Below are positions 63,004-64,000 of a stretch of DNA of 64,000 bases, in pieces. The notes beneath the pieces were generated by a model. That model searched no databases. It was not told the DNA's origin and was given only the letters and a program-made list of their open reading frames with translations. The stretch is from assembly GCA_913020435.1 (NCBI GenBank), contig CAJVZZ010000001.1, forward strand, positions 172,105 to 236,104, written 5' to 3'. A program made the translations under genes and the position numbers. Numbering within the stretch: position 1 is the first letter of the stretch; every line of letters begins with the position of its first letter. The stretch is from an uncultured Flavobacteriales bacterium (lineage in GTDB: Bacteria; Bacteroidota; Bacteroidia; Flavobacteriales_G; Salibacteraceae).

Positions 63004-64000
63004 ATGAACGAGATTAATAATATTCCAGCTAGCAACCAACGAAAAAGAATTGTGATAGTAGGAGCAGGCTTCGCTGGAATAAAATTGGTATTGTCGCTTT
63101 CGGCGAAACACTTTCAAGTAATTCTGCTGGACAAAAACAATTACCACCAATTTCAACCTTTATTTTATCAAGTTGCAACTGCTGGTCTAGAACCCAGTTC
63201 CATCTCTTTTCCTATTCGTAAAATTTTGCAGAAAAGGAAGAATGTTCATTTTAGAGTAGCCAGTCTTCAACACGTAAATTGGGAATCAAAGTCAATTGAA
63301 ACAGATATAGGCTCTATTGAGTACGATGATTTAGTATTGTCTCTAGGAGGAACCACCAACTTTTTTGGAAACCCGAATTTGGAAAAATACGCAGTGCCAA
63401 TGAAATCGGTTTCAGAGGCATTGTACCTTAGAAACGCAGTACTTGAGAATTATGAGCAAGCGTTAAATACCTCAGATCCTACAGAGCAAGAAGCGCTAAT
63501 GAATATCGTTATCACAGGCGGAGGTCCGACAGGAGTAGAATTGTCTGGTGCCTTAGCTGAAATGCGCAAGTTTGTATTGCCGAAAGATTATCCAGAACTC
63601 GATTTTACTAAAATGACGATTTCCTTGTTGGAAGGCTCTCCACGTTTGTTGAATGGAATGTCTGATTATGCGGGGAGACAAAGTCTAAGTTATTTGAAGA
63701 AACTTGGAGTTGAGGTGCGTCTAAATTGTTTGGTTGAAGACTTTGATGGAACTACCGTTTCGCTTAAAGGTGGAGAAAAAATGTCTTCTAAAACCTTGCT
63801 TTGGGCAGCAGGAATTAAAGCCAATTCAGTAAAAGGCTTTTCTGAGGATACTATAGGTCCTGCAGGTAGAATATTGGTTAATGAATTTTCCCAAACTAAA
63901 TTTTCAGACTCCGTTTATGTAATCGGAGATCAGGCTTTAATGATTACCGCTGAAAACCCTAAAGGAGATCCACAAGTGGCACAAGTGGCGATTCAGCAAG
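63004..64000 (+). CDS. ndh: type II NADH:quinone oxidoreductase, 3' end outside window
   Basis: 332 codons of an FAD-dependent NADH dehydrogenase; the remainder lies beyond the window. The FAD Rossmann motif IVIVGAGFAGIK (about 16-27) is followed by HQFQPLFYQVATAGLEPSSIS, the type II signature, and by the second, NADH-binding Rossmann motif VITGGGPTGVELSGALAEM (about 170-188). VIGDQA near residue 310 closes the FAD site. It oxidises NADH and reduces menaquinone at the inner membrane without pumping protons. Start at the first ATG, no promoter recognised. Confidence 0.92.
   Translation, partial: MNEINNIPASNQRKRIVIVGAGFAGIKLVLSLSAKHFQVILLDKNNYHQFQPLFYQVATAGLEPSSISFPIRKILQKRKNVHFRVASLQHVNWESKSIETDIGSIEYDDLVLSLGGTTNFFGNPNLEKYAVPMKSVSEALYLRNAVLENYEQALNTSDPTEQEALMNIVITGGGPTGVELSGALAEMRKFVLPKDYPELDFTKMTISLLEGSPRLLNGMSDYAGRQSLSYLKKLGVEVRLNCLVEDFDGTTVSLKGGEKMSSKTLLWAAGIKANSVKGFSEDTIGPAGRILVNEFSQTKFSDSVYVIGDQALMITAENPKGDPQVAQVAIQQ

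Noticed and set aside
1-64000. tRNA or rRNA genes in the window
   Set aside because: No cloverleaf with a GGTTCGA-type T arm and no ribosomal RNA sequence was seen in any intergenic region.

Overview
The window comes from a Bacteroidota chromosome, most likely a member of the Flavobacteriales. The support is: type IX secretion (T9SS) C-terminal sorting domains on three secreted proteins; families largely confined to the phylum (DUF6495, the GreA-like small protein, a PadR-PspC module, and N-termini of the YQA-RD type); low GC with almost no Shine-Dalgarno sequences; several TTG starts; and promoters of the Bacteroidota type (TTG-N19-TANNTTTG), of which the one before the acetyl-CoA synthetase gene is a perfect match. 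I found no tRNA, rRNA, CRISPR array, insertion sequence or prophage.

Layout. 1-3223 (minus): end of a CDP-hexose operon (rfbF, rfbG, an RmlC-type epimerase) running into a DUF4105 gene cut by the window edge. 3420-8202: a DUF2779 nuclease-like protein, a gutted Tet-type MFS pseudogene, a flavin-type oxidoreductase, a cupin and an aldehyde dehydrogenase. 8732-19218 (minus): a six-gene co-directional block holding a nitrilase-fold amidohydrolase, a PLP-dependent basic amino acid decarboxylase, a large membrane protein, a GT9 glycosyltransferase, an ATP-grasp ligase and a C45-type acyltransferase/hydrolase. Together these four soluble enzymes look like an uncharacterised amine-conjugate pathway, and this is the best candidate here for an undescribed system. 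A 4-aminobutyrate aminotransferase lies just upstream, next to a decayed fragment of a second copy.

21382-25912: a PqqB-like lipoprotein, a small membrane protein, an ABC ATPase overlapping ung, and a GNAT enzyme. 25985-32037: two tandem paralogous T9SS cargo proteins. 32189-45620: housekeeping and metabolic genes (RND permease, metallophosphoesterase, DUF6495, GreA-like, BaiN-type flavoprotein, outer-membrane protein plus a dead paralogue, DUF2461, a divergent SRPBCC/AraC pair, acs, a YhdH-type reductase). 45869-53093 (minus): a fused alpha/beta 2-oxoacid dehydrogenase E1 with an overlapping lipoprotein gene, a gluzincin-like metallopeptidase, and a secreted protein-PadR-PspC operon with a clear palindromic operator. 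53976-57240: a DEAD-box helicase and a DnaQ-GIY-YIG protein. 57388-62648: a small T9SS protein followed by a 1586-residue surface protein with 45 tandem 17-residue (51-bp) repeats. A pseudogene fragment and a type II NADH dehydrogenase, cut by the right edge, close the window.

A recurring theme is gene decay. At least four intergenic regions hold recognisable dead relatives or truncated pieces of coding sequence (an MFS transporter, an aminotransferase, an outer-membrane barrel, and a secreted-protein C-terminus), and a few short signal-peptide stubs also occur. Positions were read by eye and may be off by a base or two for short sites.
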